A stretch of DNA of 64,000 nt, taken from assembly GCA_024684435.1 (NCBI GenBank), contig JAIKWV010000038.1, positions 1 through 64,000 on the forward strand, read 5' to 3'. The position numbers and the translations under genes were made by a program. This stretch comes from Clostridiales bacterium. GTDB taxonomy: Bacteria; Bacillota; Clostridia; Oscillospirales; Acutalibacteraceae. Positions 54,866 through 63,925 of the stretch are shown one piece after another. The notes beneath the pieces were generated by a model. That model saw only the letters and a list, made by a program, of their open reading frames with translations. It searched no databases and was not told where the DNA came from. How positions within the stretch are numbered: the stretch's first letter is position 1; each line of letters starts with the position of its first letter.

Positions 54866-55699
54866 ATGAAAAACGAGAAAAAAATCACCATAGGATTCGT
54901 AGATACAAGCGCCAATGACGATAAAACCGTTGTCAGTAACGTTCCTGCCCCGGCGCAGGAAAAGGAACCGGTGATCTGCATAGCAAAAATAAGATTACCC
55001 GGCGCCGGTCGTTCTCTTGACTATTACAACGATGAGTTCTATCTTGAACCCGGAGACAAGGTGTTCGTCTCTGGCAAATTCTACGGGAAGCTGGGAGTTG
55101 TCGAAAGTGTCACCACGCATTTTCGGGTCGATAAAACCAAGTATAAGAAAGTTATCGGCAAACCGGATCATCAGATCTTCGGCAAGTTCATAAACGTCGC
55201 CGACAAGATGGTCAGCTTTGATACAAACTTTGACGCAGAAAAATTCAGCGCGATCATTATTCCGCCTCCGGATCCCGAGGCCGAAACGCAGGAGGAGATC
55301 GTCTGCGGCACAGGTTGGAACATAGATTTTGACGACTTTGAGGACAGCGAGACAGTCAATCCCGACAAGCTGAGGCTTGCTCTTGACTACTGCATCGAAG
55401 GAAAAGTGATCTATCTTTCACTTAAAGACGGAAAGGGTACCGCGTTCATCCGAGGCAGTCAGATCTACAAGGTGGAATTCAACTTTGACGGCGAGACCGT
55501 ATCCGACTTGTTCTGCGGCTGTCCTTTCAATGACAATTGCCTTTGCAAGCATGAACTGGCTGTTCTTATTACGCTGCGCGGACTCCTCGGTTGCTCTGAG
55601 TTTGAGGATAGGTCGGATTTCGTGGCATTCGATGAGAACTTCTTCTGGAATTATGCTGCGGGCGAGGCAAAAGAAATTGAGCTTAATGGGCAATCATAA
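54866..55699 (+). CDS. SWIM zinc-finger protein
   Basis: The 277-aa protein has three parts. Residues 35-90 (AKIRLPGAGRSLDYYNDEFY, then LEPGDKVFV) resemble the small beta domain at the N-terminus of PriA helicase. The middle is unassigned. The C-terminal part holds a SWIM finger CxC-x7-CxH (Cys217, Cys219, Cys227, His229 in LFCGCPFNDNCLCKHELAVL). SWIM domains bind DNA or proteins and often sit in chromatin or recombination factors. It is therefore probably a nucleic-acid binder acting with the neighbouring nucleases (inference). Confidence 0.8.
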   Translation: MKNEKKITIGFVDTSANDDKTVVSNVPAPAQEKEPVICIAKIRLPGAGRSLDYYNDEFYLEPGDKVFVSGKFYGKLGVVESVTTHFRVDKTKYKKVIGKPDHQIFGKFINVADKMVSFDTNFDAEKFSAIIIPPPDPEAETQEEIVCGTGWNIDFDDFEDSETVNPDKLRLALDYCIEGKVIYLSLKDGKGTAFIRGSQIYKVEFNFDGETVSDLFCGCPFNDNCLCKHELAVLITLRGLLGCSEFEDRSDFVAFDENFFWNYAAGEAKEIELNGQS

Positions 55700-55791
55700 C
55701 AACTCGAAAAGATTATCAAGTTGCAGAGATCTACTTTAAAAGTGTCTGGATTGATAATATGCGGCGCCATTGAAATTGTGCCTAAAATATG

Positions 55792-55820
55792 TTTACAAAC
55801 GTGATTTGTTAGTATAAAAT
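55792..55820 (+). promoter_or_regulatory. Promoter of the SbcD-like gene
   Basis: TTTACA (55792-55797) and TAAAAT (55815-55820) are 17 bp apart, about 40 bp before the start. It does not carry the 19-bp motif found upstream of the previous two genes. Confidence 0.6.
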
Positions 55821-55861
55821 TAAATCAGTATTAAAAAAAAACACACTGAAGGGAGTACCAC

Positions 55862-57001
55862 ATGATAAAACTGTTTGTAACAGGAGATATTCACATCGGC
55901 AAAAAATATGACAGCTATCCGGAAATAAAGGAGCGCCTGATTGAAAGCCGTTTCCAATGCGTGGAACGCTGCGTCAAAGAAGCAGAGCGCGAACATTGTG
56001 ATTTCTTTGTCATTACCGGCGATTTGTTTGATAATGTCAGCTCGATCCGGCAGCAGGACGTGAAAAGGATAGTTGAGATCCTCTCCGGCTTCGGCGGCAG
56101 AGTTCTTGTCCTTCCCGGCAACCACGATTATTATACCGGTGAAGAAAAAGTCTGGAAAGATTTTAAGAATGCTTTGGATAAGGTTGATCACAACATTACG
56201 TTGCTCACGGAATTCAAAGCCTATTCTTTTGAAACCGGAGAAGAAACGGTCAGTTTTTATCCGGCTTTCTGTCAATCCAAACATTCAGAGACTAACAAGC
56301 TTGAATGGATCAGGCAGTCTCAGCTTGACGATTCAACTTATCACGTTGGACTTGCCCACGGATCAATTGAAGGATTGTCCCCGGATATGAAAAATGAGTA
56401 TTTTAAGATGTCGGAACGAGAACTTAATAATATTCCGGTGGACGCATGGCTTATAGGTCATACGCATATCCCATATCCTTCTGATTTGCCCATGGAAAAG
56501 GATATTGCCGGATATAAGATCTTTAATGCGGGAACGCCGGAACAAACGGATCCGAGCAACAATACCTCCGGTGTGTGCTTTATTCTGACACTTGATCGTA
56601 ACGCCGGTAAAACGACCGTTTCGGCTCATCAATATCAAAGCGGAGAGATCAGATTCTTTGATATTATCGCTGATGTTAAAGAAGACGGCTTGAAAGCCGC
56701 CGTAACGTCAGCTGTGCGCGATTTGCCGGAAAGCTCAGTGATACGTCTCACCGTTACCGGAACAGCGACCGGTGAAGAATACGCTGAAAAGCAAAAAATC
56801 TACGATGAGGCACTTTGTCAATTTCTGACGAATAGGGTGGAAGACGATAATTTGTCGGAACTGATCACCCCGGAACAGATACGGTCAGAATTCGCCGAGA
56901 TCGGTTTTGCCGCACAACTGCTGGAAGCGCTGTCAGATCCGAAAGAGATCCAGATGATGTATGACCTTATCAAGAGATATCAGGAAAAAGGAGGCTGCTG
57001 A
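55862..57001 (+). CDS. Mre11/SbcD-like metallophosphoesterase
   Basis: The 379-aa protein has the calcineurin-like phosphoesterase motifs in order: GDIHIG (8-13), FVITGDLFDNV, VLPGNHDYY, AHGSIEG and IGHTHIP, giving the full set of two-metal ligands. After about 270 comes a C-terminal domain of the capping type. This is the nuclease half of a Mre11-Rad50-like pair; the ATPase follows after one base pair. Family members cut DNA ends and hairpins. The protein is close in size to YhaO of B. subtilis. Confidence 0.9.
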   Translation: MIKLFVTGDIHIGKKYDSYPEIKERLIESRFQCVERCVKEAEREHCDFFVITGDLFDNVSSIRQQDVKRIVEILSGFGGRVLVLPGNHDYYTGEEKVWKDFKNALDKVDHNITLLTEFKAYSFETGEETVSFYPAFCQSKHSETNKLEWIRQSQLDDSTYHVGLAHGSIEGLSPDMKNEYFKMSERELNNIPVDAWLIGHTHIPYPSDLPMEKDIAGYKIFNAGTPEQTDPSNNTSGVCFILTLDRNAGKTTVSAHQYQSGEIRFFDIIADVKEDGLKAAVTSAVRDLPESSVIRLTVTGTATGEEYAEKQKIYDEALCQFLTNRVEDDNLSELITPEQIRSEFAEIGFAAQLLEALSDPKEIQMMYDLIKRYQEKGGC

Positions 57002-57002
57002 G

Positions 57003-59387
57003 ATGATAATCAAAAAAGTGAAATGTGACTGCTTTGCAGGACTTCGGGATCGTGATTATACTTTTGATACTGGGCTGAATCTTGTTATCGGTGAGAATGA
57101 GTCCGGTAAGAGTACGCTCGTTGACCTCCTTTACCATTTGTTTTTTCAGAATACTGCGTATGACGGTCGCAAAGATAATTGCAAGAAGTTTCAAGATCTT
57201 TACTTTCCTATAAGTACAGGGACTAAGGGCGATTCAATCGACGGCGAAATAAGATTTGAAACAGAGGAAAGAACATATAAGCTCTCGAAAGAGTGGTTAA
57301 AGAGTAAAAACGGAGCGGAGAAAATGATGCTGCCGGATGGAACACCTATCCGTGATTCTGAAACAATTAAAAGGATTCTTGCCGACGTTCTCGGATACGG
57401 AAAAGGCGTATACGACGAGCTTATCTTTGCCTCGCAGCGCAGAAACCATACTATACTTTCCAGTTTGCTTGGAAATAAGACTTCAAATAATATAGACGAG
57501 CTTTCAAAAACGCTTACCAAAGCCGTGATGGAAACAGGCGGGATTTCAATTGAAGGAATGGAAAAAGAACTCAGAGAAACCGTTTCGTCTTATGAAGGAA
57601 GATGGGATTTTGCCACGGATATGCCGGAAGGTGGCAGAAGTCACGGAATCAACAATCCATGGAAAAGAGACGTGGGCAAAATCTTGGAGGCATATTACGA
57701 AAAGGAAAAAATCGCTAATGATCGGGATAAGGCAGAAGACGCTGAACGCGAAGTGGACAAAATCAACGACAAAATCCGCGAGGCAAAGAAAGAGCTTAAC
57801 GATTTAAAGTCTTTACGCGAGCGTTTTGCGACCGTCAGAAGCTTGCTCTCGGCGCAAACCGCAAACAGGCAGCTTAAAGAAAAGGAAGAAGAATCTCTGG
57901 GTAAAATGCGGTTGGCATTAGATGATTGGCCGATTAAAATAGCACAACTGGAAAAAGCGGAAGACTTGAAAAAAGAGTTAAAATGGGCAACAATTAAAGA
58001 AAAGTATGGCAATGTAAAACCGAAGATAGACCGACAATGTGAGCTACAGAGCAAGCTTGGTGAGGGTGAAACTGTTACTGATAATGATGTGAGCGAGGCG
58101 CAGAAGTATCTTGGTGAAATACAAAGTAGTGAAGCAAAACTGCAGGGAATGAATCTTTCTGCAACGATCAGGAAACTCGGAAGTACTGAAGTTCAGGTCA
58201 AGTCATCCGTTTCCGACGAGCAGATACCTGTTGTCGGGGAAACTGTAGATATTACTGAAGCAATTAACATTATTGTTCCCGGAGTGGTTGATATTGAACT
58301 TGCGCCAAAGGGGATCGATGTAGAGACCATTTTTGGTGAATTAGAAAAAGAGAGATCCCAGCTGAAAGAGATTTTAAAACGCTTTTCGGTTGCAACTATT
58401 GAAGAACTCCGTGAAAAAAATAACGATGCAAAAGAGCTTGAATCTTTAGCAAATACCGAAATTCCTTATATTCTCGGTGATATGAGCTGGGATGATTTGA
58501 AGACCAAAGCAAATGATATCCCTGATGACACGAGAAGCGTTAATGATGTTGATCACGACATCAAAGAGCTTTGTAAAACAATGACATTGGATACTTTTAT
58601 AGGTGATGTGAATGCTGTTTGTAAAGGTTACGAGAATGAATATGTTTCCATCGATAGCTTAACAGGAGCCATTAAATCAAAAGAGGAAGAAATTGATAAT
58701 TTAAGAAGCAAGTTAGAAAATGCAGATAGTATTCCGAAAGAATTTGCCTCTGTCGACGATCCAGAAGATTATGAAGATCAATTAAAAGGACAAATCGATC
58801 AATTAGATGGTGAAGATGGTGTTCTTGAACAATTGCGTAGAGATCTTTCTGATGCGGAGAAAAACCTTGGAGAAAAATCCGCGGAGGAATACGCCGAAGA
58901 GTATCTGCAGGCACAAAAAGAATTCGAAAATCTAAAGGCGGAGTACGTCAAATGGAAGCATATTTTTGATGTCTTCATCAAAGTCAAAAATGACGCAAGA
59001 GGAAATCCTCTTGCGGATGTTGAAAAATATTTTCGTGAAAACCTTTCAATCCTGTCGGACGGTAATCTTGTGTTGTCCAACATTGGAGATAATTTTGGCA
59101 GTAAAATTTCGAGTGGAAACAATAGTCTGACTGCCGATATTCTATCCGACGGAACCAAAGATACCATTGAACTTGCGTTCAGACTTGCTGTTCTCAAACA
59201 CCTGTTCCCGGATGGCGGATGCGTTGCTGTATTTGATGATCCTTTTACAGACATGGATCCCAAACGAACAGCACAGGCATGCAATTTGATTCAGTCGTTT
59301 GCCGAGAATAATCAGGTGATTTTTGTTTCCTGTGACGAAAAGTATCTGGACTCTATGGCAGGTAACGTGATTAGGATCTCGAGGTGA
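57003..59387 (+). CDS. Rad50/YhaN-like ABC ATPase
   Basis: This 794-aa protein has Walker A GENESGKST near residue 32, long charged coiled coils (about 230-320 and 545-650), and at the C-terminus the signature LSDGTKDTIELAFRLA with Walker B CVAVFDDPFTDMD. A beta-rich insert lies at about 395-455. It has no CxxC zinc hook, so it resembles YhaN rather than true Rad50. The start at 57003 has AGGAGG 8 bp upstream and lies 1 bp after the phosphoesterase stop, so the two products form a complex (inference). Confidence 0.88.
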   Translation: MIIKKVKCDCFAGLRDRDYTFDTGLNLVIGENESGKSTLVDLLYHLFFQNTAYDGRKDNCKKFQDLYFPISTGTKGDSIDGEIRFETEERTYKLSKEWLKSKNGAEKMMLPDGTPIRDSETIKRILADVLGYGKGVYDELIFASQRRNHTILSSLLGNKTSNNIDELSKTLTKAVMETGGISIEGMEKELRETVSSYEGRWDFATDMPEGGRSHGINNPWKRDVGKILEAYYEKEKIANDRDKAEDAEREVDKINDKIREAKKELNDLKSLRERFATVRSLLSAQTANRQLKEKEEESLGKMRLALDDWPIKIAQLEKAEDLKKELKWATIKEKYGNVKPKIDRQCELQSKLGEGETVTDNDVSEAQKYLGEIQSSEAKLQGMNLSATIRKLGSTEVQVKSSVSDEQIPVVGETVDITEAINIIVPGVVDIELAPKGIDVETIFGELEKERSQLKEILKRFSVATIEELREKNNDAKELESLANTEIPYILGDMSWDDLKTKANDIPDDTRSVNDVDHDIKELCKTMTLDTFIGDVNAVCKGYENEYVSIDSLTGAIKSKEEEIDNLRSKLENADSIPKEFASVDDPEDYEDQLKGQIDQLDGEDGVLEQLRRDLSDAEKNLGEKSAEEYAEEYLQAQKEFENLKAEYVKWKHIFDVFIKVKNDARGNPLADVEKYFRENLSILSDGNLVLSNIGDNFGSKISSGNNSLTADILSDGTKDTIELAFRLAVLKHLFPDGGCVAVFDDPFTDMDPKRTAQACNLIQSFAENNQVIFVSCDEKYLDSMAGNVIRISR

Positions 59388-59468
59388 TAAAAAGTATCGT
59401 TCACACAGATTTCACGAGAACATCTGGGAAAAACGCACCCTCATATTTGTACAAATCCGATTATTACC

Positions 59469-59660
59469 CATAACGAGGGCTTTGGGACTTTGGACAAAGA
59501 GTGTCTGAACGATGCTCTGTATGTGCTTCAGAGCGTAAAGGAAAAGAACGGAATGGTTGGAGTTATCTCCCACGTTGACGAACTTGCCGAAAACATCACC
59601 GCGAGAATAGAGACCACCAAGACGGAAGCCGGAAGCAAATGCGAAATCTTTTACGAATGA
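59469..59660 (+). pseudogene. sbcC: Relic of an SbcC exonuclease C-terminus
   Basis: A frame of 63 codons without a start reads HNEGFGTLDKECLNDALYVL, then GMVGVISHVDELAENITARI and a stop. EGFGTLD is the Walker B/D-loop and VISHVDEL the switch region at the end of SbcC, where the intact consensus is DEGFGTLD. The intact gene at 57003 has a different C-terminus (DDPFTDMD), so this is not a duplicated end of it but the remains of another SbcC gene. Confidence 0.75.
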
Positions 59661-59671
59661 GGTGAATCCAT

Positions 59672-61153
59672 ATGAATCTCAGCAAATCAAAATACTGCCG
59701 GGGGATACAGTGCCCGAAGATGCTTTGGATGGATAAGCATATGCCCGAGAAGGCAGCGGATATGGGCAAAGAGGAGATATTTAAAACCGGCGATGAGGTC
59801 GGCGATCTGGCAATGGGATACTTCGGCAGCTTTGTCGAAGTGCCCTATGCGGACAACAAATCAGAAATGATCGCAAAGACGGCGGAGCTTATTGACTCGG
59901 GCGTTGAAAATATCTGCGAAGCGAGCTTTGGTTATAAAGGCCTTTTCTGCTCGGTGGATATCCTTCACAGGAACGGAGACGGCTGGGATATAGTTGAGGT
60001 GAAAAGCTCGACCAAGCTGCATGATATTTACCTCCACGATATGGCGTTTCAGTGCTATGTGCTTATTAAAAACGGACTGAATATCAAGGGTGTATATAAC
60101 CTTCATCTGAACAGCGAATATGTCAGAAACGGCGAGCTTGATTTGAAAAAGCTCTTCACTCTTGAGGACTGCACCGAGACCGTATTTGATATGCAATGCG
60201 ATCTGCCGGGCAATATCGAAGCGATCAGTGGATATGTTGACGGTGCCGGCGATACCGAACCGTATAAAGACATCTCTGTCAGCTGTGAAGACCCCTACGA
60301 ATGCGCGTACAAGGGCTGGTGCGGGAGGCATTTGCCGTCGCCGTCAATATTTGATGTGTACCGCGTTTCCACAAAGAAGAAGTATGAATTCTACGACAGC
60401 GGAATTGTGAGCTTTGAGGATATTATCGAAAAGAGACCGAAGCTCAACAAAAATCAGTACCGGCAGATCGAAACGGCTTATTATCATCTCCCGGACGAGG
60501 TTGACAAGGAGAATATCCGCGCCTGCATTTCAGAATACACCTACCCGCTGTATCATCTCGATTTTGAAACCACACAGTTTGCCGTTCCGCCATATGAGGG
60601 GATGAAGCCGTTCCAGCAGATGCCTTTTCAGTATTCACTCCATGTGCAGCAGTATGCCGGAGCCGAGCCCGAACATTATGAGTTTCTCGGTAAGGAGGGA
60701 ACAGACCCGAGAAGAGCCCTTGCGGAACAGCTTTGCGCCGACATACCCGACAACGTCTGCGTGCTTGCCTACAATATGGCTTTTGAAAAAGGGCGGATCA
60801 AAGAACTGGCGGAGATGTTCCCGGATCTCTCCGCTCACCTGATGAGCATACACGATAACATAGTGGATCTTATGGTGCCTTTCCAAAAGCAGTATTATTA
60901 CAGCGAAAAGCTCTGCGGCTCATATTCAATAAAGTATGTGCTGCCGGCATTCTGCCCGGATGATCCCGAGCTCGATTATCACGCCCTTGAGGGTATCCAT
61001 AAAGGCGATGAGGCGTCTGCCGCCTTTGCGGATCTGCCCAATCATACGCCAGACGAGATCGCTGTTATACGAAAAAATCTTCTGGCATACTGCCGACTCG
61101 ACACCCTGGCAATGGTAAAAATACTGGACAAGCTAAGAGCCATTGCGGAGTAA
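59672..61153 (+). CDS. DUF2779 protein: Cas4-like nuclease fused to DEDD exonuclease
   Basis: The 493-aa protein has an N-terminal PD-(D/E)xK nuclease like Cas4: YCRGIQCPKMLW (Cys14), Asp96 in SVDILHR, then WDIVEVKSS (Glu109, Lys111), and Cys205, 211 and 217, which with Cys14 could hold a 4Fe-4S cluster. From about 290 a DEDD-type exonuclease follows: YHLDFETT (Asp297, Glu299), then AYNMAFEKGRIKEL, and YCRLDTLAMV at the end. DUF2779 proteins are poorly studied. The ribosome binding site GAGGTG overlaps the stop of the SbcC relic. It is on the same strand as the WYL-to-Rad50 run. Confidence 0.87.
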   Translation: MNLSKSKYCRGIQCPKMLWMDKHMPEKAADMGKEEIFKTGDEVGDLAMGYFGSFVEVPYADNKSEMIAKTAELIDSGVENICEASFGYKGLFCSVDILHRNGDGWDIVEVKSSTKLHDIYLHDMAFQCYVLIKNGLNIKGVYNLHLNSEYVRNGELDLKKLFTLEDCTETVFDMQCDLPGNIEAISGYVDGAGDTEPYKDISVSCEDPYECAYKGWCGRHLPSPSIFDVYRVSTKKKYEFYDSGIVSFEDIIEKRPKLNKNQYRQIETAYYHLPDEVDKENIRACISEYTYPLYHLDFETTQFAVPPYEGMKPFQQMPFQYSLHVQQYAGAEPEHYEFLGKEGTDPRRALAEQLCADIPDNVCVLAYNMAFEKGRIKELAEMFPDLSAHLMSIHDNIVDLMVPFQKQYYYSEKLCGSYSIKYVLPAFCPDDPELDYHALEGIHKGDEASAAFADLPNHTPDEIAVIRKNLLAYCRLDTLAMVKILDKLRAIAE

Positions 61154-61169
61154 ATATAATAATTTAACT

Positions 61170-61787
61170 ATGAAAACAATCAAATCGAAAGTAATAATTA
61201 CCATATTTATAATTACTGCTATTGTCATATTGATAGGTGTGCCTGTAGGAAAAACAATGATAAGAAATTACAGAATAACCAATGAATTGACGACAATAGC
61301 GGAAGGCCGGGGGCTAAAGGATGTAAAGATCCATGTTGGCGGAAAGATACCGCCAGAAAATATATTGTATGAAGTGACTGTTGATTCTTCCAACTTAGAA
61401 GATTTGACGTTTAGTCAAATGTATTCTTTGGCGGATTCTATGTACGCGGATCATGCATTTATATCAAAATATACCTCTAACGGAAACTTTTACGAGATTT
61501 TTTCTTATACAAAATCCATTTACAAAAACGGTACTTTAATACATGATGCTTATTATAGCTCGCAAAGTCATGCCGATGCGACAAAGAACGATAAAAAAGA
61601 ATCGACTACCAGCACATCAGGGAAATCCACCGACTCATATTCCTACACCCCGCACAAGTCATATTCAGACGATGACGACCAGTATGACGCAAAGGATTAC
61701 GCGCATCCCGATGACTTCTACTACGACCATTACGACGACTTCTACGACTTTGAGGACGCGGAAGATTACTGGAATGAAAATTCCTGA
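61170..61787 (+). CDS. Membrane-anchored protein with Asp/Tyr-rich tail
   Basis: The 205-aa protein has one N-terminal membrane helix (about 5-30, IITIFIITAIVILIGVPVG). An extracellular alpha-beta domain of about 100 residues follows, then a Ser/Thr linker and a strongly acidic, aromatic C-terminus (about 165-205, such as DDFYYDHYDDFYDFEDAEDY). The acidic tail could bind metal or basic surface polymers. No family recognised. No good ribosome binding site is visible at 61170. It follows the DUF2779 gene by 16 bp, though a functional link is doubtful. Confidence 0.6.
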   Translation: MKTIKSKVIITIFIITAIVILIGVPVGKTMIRNYRITNELTTIAEGRGLKDVKIHVGGKIPPENILYEVTVDSSNLEDLTFSQMYSLADSMYADHAFISKYTSNGNFYEIFSYTKSIYKNGTLIHDAYYSSQSHADATKNDKKESTTSTSGKSTDSYSYTPHKSYSDDDDQYDAKDYAHPDDFYYDHYDDFYDFEDAEDYWNENS

Positions 61788-61823
61788 TAAAAAATAAGCG
61801 AGAGTGATTGAATCCCGCTTAAG

Positions 61824-61860
61824 AGCCCATGAATATTCCGGCTTGGAGTGTTCATGGGCT
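61824..61860 (+). terminator. Hairpin after the acidic membrane protein
   Basis: AGCCCATGAA (61824-61833) and TTCATGGGCT (61851-61860) form a perfect 10-bp stem; the T tract after it is weak (GTTTGGTTT). From here to 62075 no convincing gene is seen; a short frame with FGKHGDESYRYDEMEKTY may be a relic. Confidence 0.7.
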
Positions 61861-62075
61861 GTTTGGTTTATATATTGCTTACAAAATCAGTATGAATTCT
61901 GCCAACATATCAAGACCGGATAATTAGTATCTTTCTATTTGGAAAACACGGTGATGAAAGCTACAGATATGATGAGATGGAAAAAACATATAAAGGTGCG
62001 ATGCGGAAAAAATTGACTATAGGAACGGAACAAGTAAGTCTTTTTAAAAAAGTTTTCAAAAACACAATAAAACGT

Positions 62076-62113
62076 AAAAATCCGGTCCAGCAGATCACTC
62101 TGCCGAGCCGGAT
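62076..62113 (-). terminator. Terminator of the acyltransferase
   Basis: On the minus strand ATCCGG and CCGGAT enclose an inner GCAGA/TCTGC stem, followed by TTTTTACG. It begins at the stop codon of the acyltransferase gene. Confidence 0.8.
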
Positions 62114-63234
62114 TATTTCTGTAAGCACGATGTTCTTTTCAGCAGGTAGGGGCGGATCAGTTTCCACAGCATTGAGAAGCCACGGTAGATAAAATAGATG
62201 ACCGCAGACAATGCGGCGGAGGCAGTGAAAACGCAGATCACCATAAGCGGTAAATAAGGCAGACGCGCGGTAATCTCAGGCACGCGCTTTGCAAGTTTCG
62301 GATAAAAGACGTCGTCGAAAATAAACGAGACGAGATATGTCCCGAAGCTGATTTTTGAGAGAAATCTGAGAACGGCATCGACGGACTTCGGCCTTTTCCT
62401 TTTTTCCCCGCATTGGAGAATAAAGGAGAAAACGAAAACGGCTGTCAATACGGTAAAGGGCGACTGCCAGTTGTTCCAGTTTCCCCAAATAAAAACGCCC
62501 GGGTGGCTGCGCCAGTAATTGAACAAAGTCGCGGAGCTGACGGTGAGCAAAGTCAATCCGGCAAGTCGAAGTCTTGAGAGCTTTATGGGATACTCCCGCA
62601 GATACGCGCCGAGATAGTAAAAGGTCACGGGATAGAAGCCGTTCCACCATTGGGGTATAAGCTTTTGGTATTGTGCGCTGAGCCGTGGCTCATTCCACCA
62701 TGCGGCATCCCCGAAGCGGAATGTGTTTACGAGCATAGGCAAACTCGTCATAAACAGGAGCGTACCGATAAGAAGCAGCTTTTCATTTTTGGCTTTGAGA
62801 TTCAGATAAACGAGGTTCAAAAACGGAATGAGCAAAAAGAGCCCAAGGTACATCTCAACGTACCAACCGTACTTCGCGGCGGTGAAATTCAGAATGCCGT
62901 ATACGATCTGCCGGACGGAAGCGTATTGACCATTCACGCAGCGATAAATCCCGCATGCGAGTGCAGAGAAAAAATAAATGCCTAAAATGCGCCAGATTTT
63001 TTTGTAATATTCCAAACACGGCGTCTTGTTGTTCTGCAAATATCCCGTGATCATGATAAACAGCGGTACGCAGATGATGAACAGACAGCGTAGAAACAGC
63101 ATTGTTACCATTTCCCAGCCAACAATAGGTTGCGAATAGAAGCCTCCATTCAGGAAAAAGTGGACGGATATCACACTCAGACAACTGAAAACACGGAGAA
63201 TGTCCAAACTTACAAATCTTTTTTTAACCTCCAT
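62113..63234 (-). CDS. Acyltransferase family 3 membrane protein
   Basis: The 373-aa protein begins MEVKKRFVSLDILRVFSCLS with SVHFFLN, the conserved His near the first helix, and FIICVPLFIMITGYL with the usual second helix motif. About ten transmembrane helices are visible. Members O-acetylate cell-wall glycans, exopolysaccharide or other sugars at the membrane (for example OatA-type N-terminal halves). No sugar or wall genes lie beside it, so substrate is open. It is transcribed alone. Confidence 0.87.
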   Translation of the reverse strand: MEVKKRFVSLDILRVFSCLSVISVHFFLNGGFYSQPIVGWEMVTMLFLRCLFIICVPLFIMITGYLQNNKTPCLEYYKKIWRILGIYFFSALACGIYRCVNGQYASVRQIVYGILNFTAAKYGWYVEMYLGLFLLIPFLNLVYLNLKAKNEKLLLIGTLLFMTSLPMLVNTFRFGDAAWWNEPRLSAQYQKLIPQWWNGFYPVTFYYLGAYLREYPIKLSRLRLAGLTLLTVSSATLFNYWRSHPGVFIWGNWNNWQSPFTVLTAVFVFSFILQCGEKRKRPKSVDAVLRFLSKISFGTYLVSFIFDDVFYPKLAKRVPEITARLPYLPLMVICVFTASAALSAVIYFIYRGFSMLWKLIRPYLLKRTSCLQK

Positions 63235-63470
63235 CAGTATGTGCTTCCCTTCGTTTTTTATTCTACTCTCATACGGAGGAATAGTCAGTCTACAAGGCAG
63301 GGCATTTCCGCAAGCTGTTCACTGACTTACCTGGTAAGATATGAGAGGAAAGATAGTACAGGCTGCGCCGGAATGAAGACAGCACCTAATGACACTAAAA
63401 AAAGACGGCGCAGTAAACTGTGTCTTATGAAGTATCTTAAGTCCTTCGCCACATCAGGGATGCATGCATT

Positions 63471-63506
63471 AAAAATCACGGTGATTGTCTCCAAATCACC
63501 GCGATT
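63471..63506 (-). terminator. Terminator of tRNA-Leu
   Basis: On the minus strand AATCGCGGTGATT and AATCACCGTGATT form a long stem with a 7-nt loop, followed by TTTTTAATGC, directly after the tRNA. Confidence 0.88.
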
Positions 63507-63509
63507 TTC

Positions 63510-63596
63510 TGGTGCCGGTGGCGGGGGTCGAACCCGCACCCTGTTGCCAGGACTGGATTTTGAGTCCAGCACGTCTGCCAATTCCATCACACCGGC
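63510..63596 (-). tRNA. tRNA-Leu (CAA)
   Basis: Minus-strand class II tRNA of 87 nt with encoded CCA. Acceptor GCCGGTG/CACCGGC, anticodon stem CTGGA/TCCAG with loop CTCAAAA (CAA), a long variable arm (about TCCTGGCAACAGGG) and T arm GGTTCGACCCC. Confidence 0.96.
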
Positions 63597-63795
63597 GAAT
63601 ATTATGCGGCTGACAGTAAAACTGTTTCAGCACACCAATTGATTATACAGTATTACTTATGAAAATGCAAGTGCTAATTTTGCCTAAAGTTTGATTTTAA
63701 GGAGCAGACAGAAAAATAAGGTTACCGCCGTTTGTCAAAATTGCTTGCTGATACGTGAAAGCATATAAATATTTATCTTATTTTTCAAAAATATA

Positions 63796-63925
63796 TTTAC
63801 ATTTATCTATAAATATGTATAATTAGTACATGGGAAGTCGGACTGTCAACAAAAGATGGTCTGACGTAAACATATAATTATCTCAGTATATATTTGCCCG
63901 CTGAGATCAAGTTAGGAGAGATGAG
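63796..63925 (+). promoter_or_regulatory. Promoter and structured leader of the MFS transporter gene
   Basis: TTTACA (63796-63801) and TATAAT (63818-63823) are 16 bp apart. The leader of about 95 nt has a hairpin GTCGGAC/GTCTGAC near 63838-63864 and a perfect ATCTCAG/CTGAGAT pair (63880-63886, 63901-63907), then the site TAGGAGAG. Whether the hairpins regulate is unknown. Between the tRNA and this promoter nothing else is seen. Confidence 0.6.

Noticed and set aside
52296..61153. Prophage or integrative element carrying the nuclease cluster
   Set aside because: No integrase, attachment repeats or phage structural genes are seen around it; tRNA-Leu at 63.5 kb is intact but no duplicate tRNA end was noticed in the window.
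61977..62192. 71-codon plus-strand reading frame
   Set aside because: No ribosome binding site or family, and its end runs through the acyltransferase terminator and 3' end; at most a relic.
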